Shown: in pieces, positions 1 through 13,100 of the stretch
Layout: each line of letters opens with the position of its first letter
How positions within the stretch are numbered: position 1 is the first letter of the stretch
DNA from: JANQHO01 sp965218075
GTDB lineage: Bacteria > Bacteroidota > Bacteroidia > Flavobacteriales > Schleiferiaceae
Assembly: GCA_965218075.1 (NCBI GenBank)
Contig: CBDCJZ010000003.1
Location: 1,054,001-1,118,000 of the forward strand
Reading direction: 5' to 3'
DNA length: 64,000 nt
Position numbers and translations under genes: made by a program
The notes under the pieces: generated by a model
What the model was told of the DNA's origin: nothing
Databases searched by the model: none
Seen by the model: the letters and a program-made list of their open reading frames with translations, nothing else

Positions 1-607
1 CTGTCAGAATTAGATAGTTAATAACATCTGTTTCACTAGAACCTAAAGAACCTAATCTATCTAATGTCGCTGCTTTGCTCCCAGAATTGGAAAAATTCAA
101 TACTCCAAACCTCAAGCGACCTGTATCGGCTACACTCGTCTCATAACTCCATTTGTATCCCGATCCCGAAAAACAAAGTACATCTTGGTTTCGCTGAAAA
201 GTAGCCCTCCTTGCTGACTCAAAGCCTTCCTCAATGGGTAAGTCAGCAGGACTAGAAAATGGAGAACAAGATGTAGTAAACTCAAGTGGATCACTCCACT
301 CACTAGAGCTAGGAGAGCCTGGGCAATCCGCCCTACGTACATAGACCTTATAAGTCGTGATGGGCGTCAGGCCACTTATAGTATAAGGATTGGCACCAGT
401 GTTTCTCAGAGTCCCGTTCCCCTGAGTAAAGCTTGCAAGACCGTATTCAATATCCCACTTAGCTCCACTACTCCCCCAAGCTATTTCAACTGAGGTAGCT
501 GCAATACTTGTGACTCTCAAGTTTTGGGGAACAAGACAAGTCGTTTGTGCTTTTAAAGAAAAAGACCCACATAAAACAATTAGGATTGAAAAATAAAATC
601 TTCTCAT
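1..607 (-). CDS. Giant FN3/jelly-roll surface protein, left tandem copy (3' part outside window)
   Basis: About 202 N-terminal codons are visible, reading from the ATG at 605-607 to the window edge. The start is a classical signal peptide (MRRFYFSILIVLCGSFSLKA), followed by one FN3 domain (WDIEYG, YVRR, EWSDP motifs) and the beginning of a jelly-roll module (KWSYETSVADTGRLRFG). The sequence is a close paralogue of the complete gene that follows at 1151-19330. The reading frame is intact over the visible part. An in-frame TAA lies two codons upstream of this ATG, which fixes the start and, by homology, decides the start of the complete copy. The remaining domains and the secretion tail cannot be seen, so whether the copy is complete is unknown. 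The likely role is an exported, surface-exposed adhesin; that is inference from domain type. Confidence 0.9.
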   Translation of the reverse strand, partial: MRRFYFSILIVLCGSFSLKAQTTCLVPQNLRVTSIAATSVEIAWGSSGAKWDIEYGLASFTQGNGTLRNTGANPYTISGLTPITTYKVYVRRADCPGSPSSSEWSDPLEFTTSCSPFSSPADLPIEEGFESARRATFQRNQDVLCFSGSGYKWSYETSVADTGRLRFGVLNFSNSGSKAATLDRLGSLGSSETDVINYLILT

Positions 608-836
608 TTTTTATATAGAATTTAGAATTTGAAAATTAGTATGGAGATTTAAACAGCACTAGCATAGAGCCTTACACCAAAATAAAATAAAAATTTCGAG
701 CAAAGGTATATAAATTAAATTCTTGTAGTCAAGAGATTTTTAAAAAATTATAAACTAAAATTTCATAAAAACCGATTTCAAGCAAATCACAGGAACTAAG
801 CCGTGCTGAGGAACAGCTTTCTCACACTATATTCTA
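608..836 (-). repeat. Duplicated upstream region of the giant genes, copy 1
   Basis: This leader and promoter stretch matches 19331-19540 upstream of the complete copy. Shared blocks include AAGAGATTTT, ACCGATTTCA, AGCAAATCACAGGAACTAAG and CCGTGCTGAGG, ending near CACTATATTCT. Small indels separate the two. Beyond this point the copies diverge abruptly: here into a thiL remnant, there into unrelated DNA. The tandem duplication therefore included the regulatory region. Confidence 0.85.
701..732 (-). promoter_or_regulatory. Bacteroidota-type promoter of left giant gene
   Basis: On the minus strand TTG (730-732) is followed after 21 nt by TACCTTTG (701-708), matching the TTTG/TAnnTTTG consensus of Bacteroidota sigma factors. 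Transcription would start near 694, about 85 nt before the ATG. The paralogue has a match at the equivalent place, which supports both. Confidence 0.65.
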
Positions 837-845
837 TAGAGATAT

Positions 846-1124
846 TCCCAGAATTCTGGGGCTAGGATTTACGAGGAGAAAATACCGATTGACTCAATGG
901 TGTATAAAATTTGCGAAGAATTTAACTTGAATGCTGTTACTGTTGCTCTTAACGGAGGAGAGGATTACGAGCTTTTATTTACCATTGACATTAAGGGTCA
1001 CAATAAAATCAAAGGTAATCCCCACTCCGACAGTGATAGGCGGCCACATGACAGATGACGATGAGTCTAAGATAATATCTCAGAAAGGATGCATTTAATT
1101 GCCCTGGGTCGACACATTGAGTAG
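846..1124 (+). pseudogene. thiL: thiL remnant (thiamine-monophosphate kinase, C-terminal part)
   Basis: The plus strand encodes pieces of the ThiL C-terminus. From 846 it reads SQNSGARIYEEKIPIDSMVY, then after further residues the conserved motif NGGEDYELLFT. The frame is lost near 1025; the next piece (TPTVIGGHMTDDDESKIIS) is in another frame and the final HLIALGRHIE-stop (1092-1124) needs a further shift. The N-terminal two thirds, with the ATP and substrate sites, are missing. The fragment begins about ten bases after the duplicated leader of the left giant gene and ends 26 nt before the 3' end of the right copy, convergent with it. ThiL makes thiamine diphosphate from the monophosphate; an intact copy elsewhere cannot be excluded. 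Confidence 0.82.
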
Positions 1125-1150
1125 CTCATAATAAACCCCCTTATTAATTC

Positions 1151-4100
1151 CTACTGTAAAGTAATACGTCGGTTCACAACTTCCCCTTCAGTAATCAGTT
1201 TAAGGATATACACTCCCCTAGAGTGAGCTCCCATATCCAAGCTTTTTCTGCTGAAGTTCTCCAATTCATCTTCCAAGATCAATTGTCCCAGCATGTTGAT
1301 AACCTGAATCCGAATATCCTTATCAAATGTTGAGTTAAACTCAACGTTAAAAATTCCATCGCTCGGATTTGGATAAATGCGAAGAGACCGCTCAAGAAGC
1401 TCATCTACTTGGAAGCTTCGAATCTCCAAAGGACCGGACCAACTACTTATATCACCCGCAGCACAACTGTCCTGTACGTATACATCGTAATCATCGCCCT
1501 TAGACAGACCTCCTAAAATCTGAGGATTAAGCACGTTGTACAGAAAGGTTCCTGTACCGGGAGTAAAGCCAGGAGGACCGTATTCCAAGTTCCAGTTAGA
1601 AGCTCCACCCGAGTTCCAACTAATTTCTGCTGAAGAAGTGATTGTGTCAGCTACATACCTCAGACTAGAAGGAGCCGGACAGCCAAGAGTAGCAAAGTCC
1701 TCAGGGCCAGTCCAAACACTCAGATTATTCACTCCACAGCTATCCCGAACATAGAAATCATAAGCCGTGTTGGGTGTCAAACTGCTCACAGCATAAGGAT
1801 TGACGGTAGTGCTAACCCGGGTTCCTGTACCAAGACTAAAGCCTCTTATACCATATTCTAAATCCCAGTTATTAGCCCCTCCTGTTACCCATGACAGAGT
1901 AGCTGTGGTGTGGGTAATACCGCCTGCCATCAAAGATGAAGGAGCCGGACAACTAAGAGTCCCAAAGGCATGAGGACCTACCCAGTTACTTAGATTGTCT
2001 ACCCCACAGCTATCCCGAACATAGAATTCATAAGCTGTGTTAATCACCAGACCGCTCACAGAATAAGAATTGGTAGTAGTGCTAATCCGAGTTCCCGTAC
2101 CAGGAACAAAACCCGGAGAACCATATTCTAAATCCCAGTTATTAGCCCCTCCTGTTATCCATGATAGAGTAGCTGTGGTTTGAGTAATACCGCCTGCCAT
2201 CAAAGATGAAGGAGCCGGACAACTAAGAGTCCCAAAGGCATGAGGACCTACCCAGTTACTCGCATCGCCTACCGCACAGCTATCCCGAACATAGAAATCA
2301 TAAGCCGTGCCGGGTGTCAAACTGCTCACAGCATAAGGATTGACGGTAGTGCTAACCCGGGTTCCCGTTCCCGTACCAGGAACAAAACCCGGAGAACCAT
2401 ATTCTAAATCCCAGTTATTAGCCCCTCCTGTTATCCATGATAGAGTAGCTGTGGTTTGAGTAATACCGCCTGCCATCAAAGATGAAGGAGCCGGACAACT
2501 AAGAGTCCCAAAGGCATGAGGACCTACCCAGTTACTCGCATCGCCTACCGCACAGCTATCCCGAACATAGAAATCATAAGCCGTGCCGGGTGTCAAACTG
2601 CTCACAGCATAAGGATTGACGGTAGTGCTAACCCGGGTTCCCGTTCCCGTACCAGGAACAAAACCCGGAGAACCATATTCTAAATCCCAATTATTAGCCC
2701 CTCCTGTTATCCATGATAGAGTAGCTGTGGTTTGAGTAATACTGCCTGCCATCAAAGATGAAGGAGCCGGACACCTGGCGGTCTTAAAGGTCTCAGGACC
2801 TATCCACCCACTCACATTGCCTACTCCACAGTTATTCCGAACATAGAAATCATAAGCCGTGTTAGAGATCAGGCTGCTCACACCATAAGAATTAGTAGAC
2901 ACATTGATAAAGGTTCCCGTACCAGGACTAAAGCCTCTTATACCATATTCTAAATCCCAACTAATAGCCCCAACACCTGCTATCCATGACAGAGTAGCTG
3001 TGGTTTGAGTAATATTGGAAGCAGACAAAGATGAAGGAGCCGGACAAATAAGAGTCGCAAAGGCATAAGGGCCCACCCACCTACTCACACTACCTACACA
3101 GCTATCCCGAACATAGAAATCATAAGCTGTGTTAGTCATCAGACCGCTCATACCATAAGAATTGGTAGTAGTGCTAATCCGAGTTCCCGTACCAAGACTA
3201 AAGCCTCTTATACCATATTCTAAATCCCAATTATTAGCCCCAAGGCCTGCTACCCATGACAGAGTAGCTGTGGTTTGAGTAATATTGGAAGCAGACAAAG
3301 ATGAAGGAGCCGGACAACTAAGAGTCGCAAAGAACTGAGGACCTATCCACTTGCTCACATTCCCTGCCCCACAACTATCCCGAACATAGAATTCATAAGC
3401 CGTGTTAGTCACCAGACTGCTCACACCATAAGAATTGAGGGTGGTATTAATCCGAGTTCCCGTACCAAAACTAAAGCCTCTTATACCATATTCTAAATCC
3501 CAGTTATTAGCCCCTCCCGTTACCCATGACAAAGTAGCTGTGGTTTGAGTAATATTGGAAGCAGACAAAGATGAAGGAGCCGGACAACTAAGAGTCCTAA
3601 AGGACTGAGGACCTATCCACTTGCTCACATTCCCTGCCCCACAACTATCCCGAACATAGAATTCATAAGCTGTATTAGTCATCAGACCACTCACACCATA
3701 AGAATTGAGGGTGGTATTAATCCGAGTTCTCGTACCAAGACTAAAGCCTCTTATACCATATTCTAGATCCCAGTTATTAGCCCCTCCTGTTACCCATGAC
3801 AAAGTAGTTGTGGTTTGAGTAATATTGGAAGCAGACAAAGATGAAGGAGCCGGACAAATAAGAGTCCTAAAGGACTGAGGACCTATCCACTTGCTCACAT
3901 TCCCTGCCCCACAATTATCCCGAACATAGAATTCATAATCCGTGTTAGTCATCAGACCGCTCACACCATAAGAATTGAGGGTGGTATTAATCCGAGTTCC
4001 CGTACCAAAACTAAAGCCTCTTATACCATATTCTAGATCCCAGTTATTAGCCCCTCCCGTTACCCATGACAAAGTAGCTGTGGTTTGAGTAATATTGGAA

Positions 4101-7100
4101 GCAGACAAAGATGAAGGAGCCGGACAACTAAGAGTCCTAAAGGACTGAGGACCTATCCACTTGCTCACATTCCCTGCCCCACAACTATCCCGAACATAAA
4201 ATTCATAATCCGTGTTAGTCATCAGACCGCTCACACCATAAGAATTGAGAGTGGTATTAATCCGAGTTCCCGTACCAAAACTAAAGCCTCTTATACCATA
4301 TTCTAAATCCCAGTTATTAGCCCCTCCTGTTACCCATGACAGAGTAGCTGTGGTTTGAGTAATATTGGAAGCAGACAAAGATGAAGGAGCCGGACAACTA
4401 AGAGTCGCAAAGGACTGAGGACCTATCCACTTGCTCACATTCCCTGCCCCACAACTATCCCGAACATAAAATTCATAATCCGTGTTAGTCATCAGACCGC
4501 TCACACCATAGGAATTGAGGGTGGTATTAATCCGAGCTCCCGTACCAAAACTAAAGCCTCTTATACCATATTCTAAATCCCAGTTATTAGCCCCTCCTGT
4601 TACCCATGACAGAGTAGTTGTGGTCTGAGTAATATTGGAAGCAGACAAAGATGAAGGAGCCGGACAACTAAGAGTCGCAAAGGACTGAGGACCTATCCAC
4701 TTGCTCACATTCCCTGCCCCACAACTATCCCGAACATAAAATTCATAATCCGTGTTAGTCATCAGACCGCTCACACCATAAGAATTGAGGGCGGTATTAA
4801 TCCGAGTTCCCGTACCAAAACTAAAGCCTCTTATACCATATTCTAAATCCCAGTTATTAGCCCCTCCTGTTACCCATGACAGAGTAGTTGTGGTCTGAGT
4901 AATATTGGAAGCAGACAAAGATGAAGGAGCCGGACAACTAAGAGTCGCAAAGGACTGAGGACCTATCCACTTGCTCACATTCCCTGCCCCACAACTATCC
5001 CGAACATAAAATTCATAATCCGTGTTAGTCATCAGACCGCTCACACCATAAGAATTGAGGGCGGTATTAATCCGAGTTCCCGTACCAAGACTAAAGCCTC
5101 TTATACCATATTCTAAATCCCAGTTATTAGCCCCTCCTGTTACCCATGACAGAGTAGTTGTGGTCTGAGTAATACTGCTCGCTATCAAAGATGAAGGAGC
5201 CGGACAATTAAGAGTCCTAAAGGACTGAGGACCTATCCACTTGCTCACATTCCCTGCCCCACAACTATCCCGAACATAGAATTCATAATCCGTGTTAGTC
5301 ACCAGACCACTCACACCATAAGGATTCGCAGTGGTGCTAATCCGAGTTCCCATACCAAGACTAAAACTTTTTATACCATATTCTAGATCCCAATTATTAG
5401 CCCCTCCTGTTACCCATGACAGAGTAGTTGTGGTCTGAGTAATATTGGAAGCAGACAAAGATGAAGGAACCGAACACCCAAAGGCTTCAGGACCTTCCCA
5501 CCTACTTACATCGCCTACCCCACAACTATCCCGAACATAAAAGTCATATGACTGGCTCGGCACCAGACCGCTTACAAAATAAGGATTCGCAGTGATGCTA
5601 ATCCGAGTTCCCGTACCAAGACTAAAACCTCTTATACCATATTCTAGATCCCAATTATTAGCCCCTCCTGTTATCCATGACAGAGTAGCTATGGTCGGAG
5701 TAATATAGGAAGCAGACAAAGATGAAGGAGCCGGACAACTAAGAGTCCTAAAGGTCTCAGGACCTTCCCACCTACTTACATTGCTTACCCCACAGCTATC
5801 CCGAACATAGAAATCATAATCCGTGCCAGGCACCAGACCGCTCACACCATAAGGATTCGCAGTGGCGCTAATCCGAGTTCCCATACCAAGACTAAAACCT
5901 TTTATACCATATTCTAGATCCCAATTATTAGCCCCTCCTGTTACCCATGACAGGATAACTGTATTCTGAGTAATATTGGAAGCAGACAAAGATGAAGGAG
6001 CCGGACAACTAAGAGTCACAAAGGTCTCAGGACCTTCCCACCTACTTACATTGCTTACCCCACAGCTATCCCGAACATAGAAATCATAATCCGTGCCAGG
6101 CACCAGACCGCTCACACCATAAGAATTGAGGGTGGTATTAATCCGAGTTCCCGTACCAGGAGCAAAGCCCGCTAAACCATATTCTAGATCCCAGTTATTA
6201 GCCCCACCCGTCGTCCATGAGAGAATAGCTATAGTCTGAGTAATATGGGAGGCCATTAAAGATGAAGGAACCGGACAAATAAGAGTAGTAAAGGACTCAG
6301 GACCTATCCACTTGCTCACATTCCCTACATCACAACTGTCCCGAACATAGAATTCATATGACTGGCCATGTGCTAGACCGCTCACACCATAAGAATTGAG
6401 GGTGGTGCTAACCTGAGTTCCCGTGCCAAGACTAAAGCCTTTTATACCATATTCTAGATCCCAATTATTAACCCCATTTGTCGTCCATGAGAGAATAGCC
6501 GTAGTCTGAGTAATACTGCTCGCTATCAAAGATGAAGGAGCCGGACAAATAAGAGTAATCGTTTGAGGACCTACCCACTTACTCACATTCCCTACATCAC
6601 AACTGTCCCGAACATAGAAGTCATATGACTGGCCATGTGTTAGACCACTCACACCATAAGAATTGAGGGTGGTGCTAACCTGAGTTCCCATGCCAGGAAT
6701 AAAACCTGGAGAACCGTATTCTAGATCCCAGTTATTAGACCCACCTGTTGTCCATGAGAGAGTAACCGTGGTCTGAGTAATACCACCCGTCATCAAAGAT
6801 GAAGGGGCCGGACAATTAAGAGTAACCGTCTGAGGACCTACCCACTTACTCACATTCCCTACATCACAACTGTCCCGAACATAGAAATCATATGACCGGC
6901 CATGTGTTAGACCATTCACGACATAAGAATTGAGAGTAGTGCTAATCTGAGTTCCCATGCCAGGAATAAAACCTGGGGAACCGTATTCTAGATCCCAGTT
7001 ATTAGATCCACCTGTCACCCATGAGAGAGTAACCGTGGTCTGAGTAATACCACCCGCCATCAAAGATGAAGGAACCGGACAAATAAGAGTCCTAAAGGCT

Positions 7101-10100
7101 TGAGGACCTACCCACTTACTCACATTATCTACCCCACAGCTATCCCGAACATACAATTCATAATCTGTCCTAGGTGTTAGACCGCTGAGAATGTAAGGAT
7201 TGGTGGGGGTGCTAATCCGAGTTCCCGTACCAAGAGTAAAACCTGGAGAACCGTATTCTAGATCCCAGTTATTAGATCCACCTGTCATCCATGAGAGATC
7301 AACTGTGGTTTGAGTAATACTGCCCGCTATCAAAAATGAAGGATCCGGACAAATAAGAGTCCTAAAGGCTTGAGGACCTACCCACTTACTCACATTCCCT
7401 ACATCACAACTGTCCCGAACATAGAAGTCATAATCTGTCCCAGGTGTTAGACCACTGAGAATGTAAGGATTGGTGGGGGTGCTAATCCGAGTTCCCGAAT
7501 CAGGAACAAAACCTGCTACACCATATTCTAGTTCCCACTCACTAGCCCCGCCTGTCACCCATGAGAGATCAACTGTGGTTTGAGTAATACTGTCCGCCAT
7601 CAAAGATGAAGGATCCGGACAATTAAGAGTAATCGTTTGAGGACCTACCCACTTACTCACATTCCCTACATCACAACTGTCCCGAACATAGAGGTCATAT
7701 GACTGGCCATGCGTTAGACCACTGAGAATGTAAGGATTGGTGGGGGTGCTAGTCCGAGTTCCCGTACCAGGAACAAAACCCGGAGAACCATATTCTAATT
7801 CCCAGTTATTAGCCCCACCTGTTATCCATGAGAGATCAACTGTGGTTTGAGTAATGCCACCCACTATCAAAGATGAAGGAGCTGGACAATTAAGAGTAAT
7901 CGTTTGAGGACCTACCCACTTACTCACATTCCCTACATCACAACTGTCCCGAACATAGAAATCATATAACTGGCCATGTGTTAGACCATTCACGACATAA
8001 GAATTGAAGATGGTGCTAATCTGAGTTCCCGTGCCAGGAATAAAGCCTGGAGAACCGTATTCTAGATCCCAGTTATTAGCTCCACCTGTTATCCATGACA
8101 GAGTAACTGTGGTCTGAGTAATACCGCTCATCATCAAAGATGAAGGAGCCGGACAATTAAGAGTAATCGTTTGAGGACCTACCCACTTACTCACATTCCC
8201 TACATCACAACTGTCCCGAACATAGAAGTCATATGACTGGCCATATGCTAAACCACTCACACCATAAGAACTGAGGGTAGTGCTAATCCGAGTTCCCGTA
8301 CCAAGACTAAAACCTGCTACACCATATTCTAGATCCCAGTTCTTAGCCCCGCCTGTTATCCATGACAGAGTAACTGTAGTTGGAGTAATGCCGATCGGCA
8401 TTAAAGACGAAGGATCCGGACAAATAAGAGTCCTAAAGGCTTGAGGACCTACCCACTTACTCACATTGTTTATCCCACAACTGTCCCGAACATAAAATTC
8501 ATAATCCGCTCCAGGTGTTAGACCACTGAGAATGTAAGGATTGGCAGTGGTGCTAATCCGAGTTCCCGAATCAGGAACAAAACCTGCTAAACCATATTCT
8601 AGTTCCCACTCACTAGCCCCGCCTGTCATCCATGACAGAGTAGCCGTGGTTTGAGTAATGCCTCCCGCCGACAAAGATGAAGGATCTGGACAAATAAGAG
8701 TCCTAAAGGCTTGAGGACCTACCCACTTACTCACATTCCCTACCCCACAACTGTCCCAAACATAAAATTCATAATCCGTTCCAGGTGTTAGACCACTGAG
8801 AATGTAAGGATTGGCGGGATTGTTAATCCGAGTTCCCGAATCAGGAACAAAACCTGCTAAACCATATTCTAGTTCCCACTCACTAGCCCCGCCGCCTGTC
8901 ATCCATGACAGAGTAGCCGTGGTTTGAGTAATGCCTCCCGCCGACAAAGATGAAGGATCCGGACAACTAAGAGTCCTAAAGGCTTGAGGACCTGCCCACT
9001 TACTCACATTCCCTACCCCACAACTGTCCCAAACATAAAATTCATAATCTGTTCCAGGTGTTAGACCACTGAGAATGTAAGGATTGGCGGGATTGTTAAT
9101 CCGAGTTCCCGTGCCACGAGCAAAACCTGCTATACCATATTCTAGTTCCCACTCACTAGCCCCGCCTATCACCCATGACAGAGTAGCCGTGGTTTGAGTA
9201 ATGCCTCCCGCCGACAAAGATGAAGGATCCGGACAACTAAGAGTCCTAAAGGCTTGAGGACCTGCCCACCTACTCACATCGCCTACCCCACAACTGTCTC
9301 GAACATAAAATTCATATGACTGCCCAGATGTCAAACCACTCACAGCATAAGGATTAGTAGTGACACCAATCCGAGTTCCGCTACTAAGAGCAAAACCTGC
9401 TACACCATATTCTAGTTCCCAGCTATTAGCCCCGCCTGTCGTCCATGACAGAGCCGTTATAGTTGGAGCAGTATTAGAAGCCCTCAAAGATGAAGGAACC
9501 TGACAACTAAGAACGCTAAAGGCATGAGGACCCTTCCAAACACTGACATCACCTACCCCACAACTATCCCGAACATAGAATTCATATGATTGCCCAGATG
9601 TCAAACCACTCACAGCATAAGGATTAGCGAGGGTGCTAATCCGAGTTCCCGTACCAAGAGTAAAACCTGCTGCACCATATTCTACATCCCAGTTATTAGT
9701 CCCACCTGTCGTCCATGACAGAGTCGCTATAGTCAGAGTAGTGCCGCTCGCCCTCAAAGATGAAGGGGCCAGGCAGCTAAGAGTCCTGAAGGTATGAGGA
9801 CCCTCCCAAACACTGAAATCACCTGCTCCACAACTATCCCGAACATAGAATTCATAATCCGTGCTAGGTGTTAAACCACTGAGAATATGAGGATTGGCAG
9901 GATTGTTAATCCGAGTTCCCGTACCAAGAGTAAAACCTGCTACACCATATTCTACATCCCAGTTCTTAGCACCGCCTGTCGTCCATGATAGATCAACTGA
10001 CATAGCTGTAATGTTTGTCGCACTTAAACCCGTGGGAAAAGGACAAGATATCTCCTCAATAACAATATCATCGAGAGAATAGCCGCTCTCCTCCCTTAAC

Positions 10101-13100
10101 CTAATGGCTACCCCAGTGTCTTGCTGGACAAAGCGAAGCTGAAAAGTAGATGATACTGCTTGGCTGGGGCGGACACCGGCCAAAAGAGCATCGATATCTA
10201 GACCTCTAACATGTTTGTACACTCCAGGATTGGCCTGATTCACACTTAAATCATAGATTTCTACCCAAGCTCCTGCCTCACTGCCGCGTATCCATACCTT
10301 ATTGTTGTTTGAGAGACTACTATCCTTCTCGTGATGCATATAGCTGAACTTCAATTCCAAATCAGCGGAACTAGCATAAGTGCTCAGATCGGCTGTCAGA
10401 ATTAAGTAGTTAGCAACCGTATCGCTGTTAGATATTGATTTATCTAATGTCGCTGCTGAAATCCCAGAATTGGGAAAAGCCGGTACCCTAAACCTCAGGC
10501 GACCTGTATCGGCTGCACTCGTCTCATAATTCCATTTATATCCCGAAGAACAAAACACCTCTCGGTTTTGCTGAAAAGTACCCAATAATGATTCAAAATC
10601 TTCCTCAAGAGGTAAAGCAACAGGAGATAATGGAGAACAAGGTGTAGTAAAACTAGCTGGATCACTCCACTCGCTAACCTCACCAGAACTTGAGCAACTA
10701 TCCCGTACATAGGCTTCATAATCAGTATTCTCCTGCAGGCTAGTTAGAGTATTAGGATTGCTGGTGGTGAGAATTCGAGTTCCACTTCCCAGAGTAAACC
10801 CTGCAAAACCATATTCGATCTCCCACTTAGATGCCCCTCCTGTTGCCCATGATAGTTCAACTGAATCAGATACAAGGTACGTCACTTCTAAACTCGTGGG
10901 AAAAGGACAAGATATCTCCTCAATAATAATATCATCGAAGGAATAGCCGCTCTGCTCCCCCAACTTAATAGCTACCCCAGTGTCTTGCTGGCCAAAACGA
11001 AACTGAAAAGTAGATGATACTTTTTGCCTATTCAAAAGATCATCGATGTCTAGACCTCTAACATGCTTGTACATTCCAGCACTGGCCCGATTCAAACCTA
11101 AATCATAGATTTCTATCCAAGTATCTGTCTCGCTACCGCGTATCCATACCTTATCATTCAAATGATCATCCTCCCCGTGATGCATATAGCTGAACCTCAC
11201 CTCCAGGTCAGTGGAACTAACATAATTCGTCAGGTCGGCTGTCAGAATTAGGTAGTTAGTAATCGTATCGCCGCTAGGTATTGATTTATCTAATGTCGCT
11301 GCTGACCTCCCAGAATTGGAAAAACCCGATATCCCAAACCTCAGGCGACCTGTATCGGCTGCACTCGTCGTCTCATAACTCCATTTGTATCCTGCAAAAC
11401 AAAGTACATCCCGCTCTCGCTGGAAAGTGCCCGATGCTGATTCAAAATCTTCATTAATGGGTAAAGTAACAGCAGATAATGGAGAACAAGGTGTAACAAA
11501 ACTAACCGGATCACTCCATTCACTAACACTAGAACTTGAGCAACTATCCCGTACGTAAACATCATAAGCAGTATTCTCCTGCAAGAGACCTAGGGTATGA
11601 GAACTAATAATGGTGGAAATTCGAGTTCCGCTCCCACTTCCCGGAGTAAACCCTACAAGACCGTATTCGATATCCCAAATAGATGCCCCTCCTGTCACCC
11701 ATGATAGTTCAACTGAATTGGCTGTAACATTCGTCGCTTTTAACTCTTTCGGAAAAGGACAAGGTATCTGCTCAATAGCAACATCATCAAAGGAATAGCC
11801 GCTCTGCTCTGTCCTATTAATAGCTACTCCCGTGTCTTGCCGGCCAAAGCGAACCTGAAAAGTAGATGATACTGCTTGAATGGGGGGGGCTATGGCTAAA
11901 AGAGCATCGATATCTAGACCTCTAACATGCTTGTACACTCCAGCACTGGTCCGATTCAAATCTAAATCATAGATTTCTACCCAAGCACCTGTCTCGCTGC
12001 CGCGTATCCATACCTTATCATTCGGGTGACTGCTTTCCCCGTGATGCATATAGCTGAACCTCAACTCTAAATCAGTGGATGGGCTATAATTCGTCAGGTC
12101 GGCTGTCAGAATTAAGTAGTTAGTAACCGTATCGCTGTTAAATATTGATTTATCTAATGTCGCTGCTGAAATCCCAGAATTGGAAAAACCCGGTTCTCCA
12201 AACCTCAAGCGACTTGTATCTTTTGCATCCGTCTCATAACTCCATTTGTATCCCGCAAAACACAATACATCTCCGCCTCGCTGAAAAGTACCCGATGCTG
12301 ATTCAAAACCTTCCCGAATAGGTAAAATAACAGGAGATAATGGAGAACAAGGTGTAGTAAAACTAGCTGGATCACTCCATTCACTAAATCCAGACACAGA
12401 ACTTGGACAATCATGACGTACATAGACATCATAAGCAGTAGCCTGCGTCAGGCCACCTATAACATAAAGATTGATAGCGGTGGAAACTCTTGTTCCACTG
12501 CCCGGAACAAAACCTGGACCACCGTATTCAATATCCCATATAGGGGCAGTAACACCTGTTGTCAGTGATAGCTCAACTGAATTAGATGTAATGTTCGTCG
12601 TTGAAACTGTTGGAAAAGGACAAGGTACCTCCTCAATAGCAATATCATCGAAGGAATAGCCGCTATGCTCCGTCCTACTAATGGCTACTCCCGTGTCTTG
12701 CTGGCCAAAACGAACCTGAAAAGTAGATGATACTTTTTGAATGGGGAAGCGACTGGCTAAAATAGCATCGACATCTAGGCTCCTAACATATTTGTATATT
12801 CCAGTGCTGGCCCGATTCTTATTTAGATCATAGGCTTCTACCCAATTGTCTGTGTGCTTGCCACGTATCCATACCTTATCGTTCGAATGACTATTCCCCC
12901 CGTGATGCAGATAGTTGAAACTCAACTCTAGATCAGTAGAATCAACGTAATCACTTAGGTCAGCTGTCAGAGTTAGATAATTAGCAACCGTATCGCCGCT
13001 AAATATTGATTTATCTAATGTCGCTGCTGAGTTCCCAGATTTGGAAAAAGCCGATATCCCAAACCTCAGACGACCTGTATCGGCCATACTCGTCTCATAA

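Noticed and set aside
1125..1150. Terminator for the giant gene (TAATAA/TTATTA around GGGGG)
   Set aside because: The stem is only A-T pairs and lacks a T-run; too weak to call.
3391..5310. Regular repeats as a possible CRISPR array
   Set aside because: The 270-bp units are coding throughout, with no short repeat/unique spacer structure and no cas genes.
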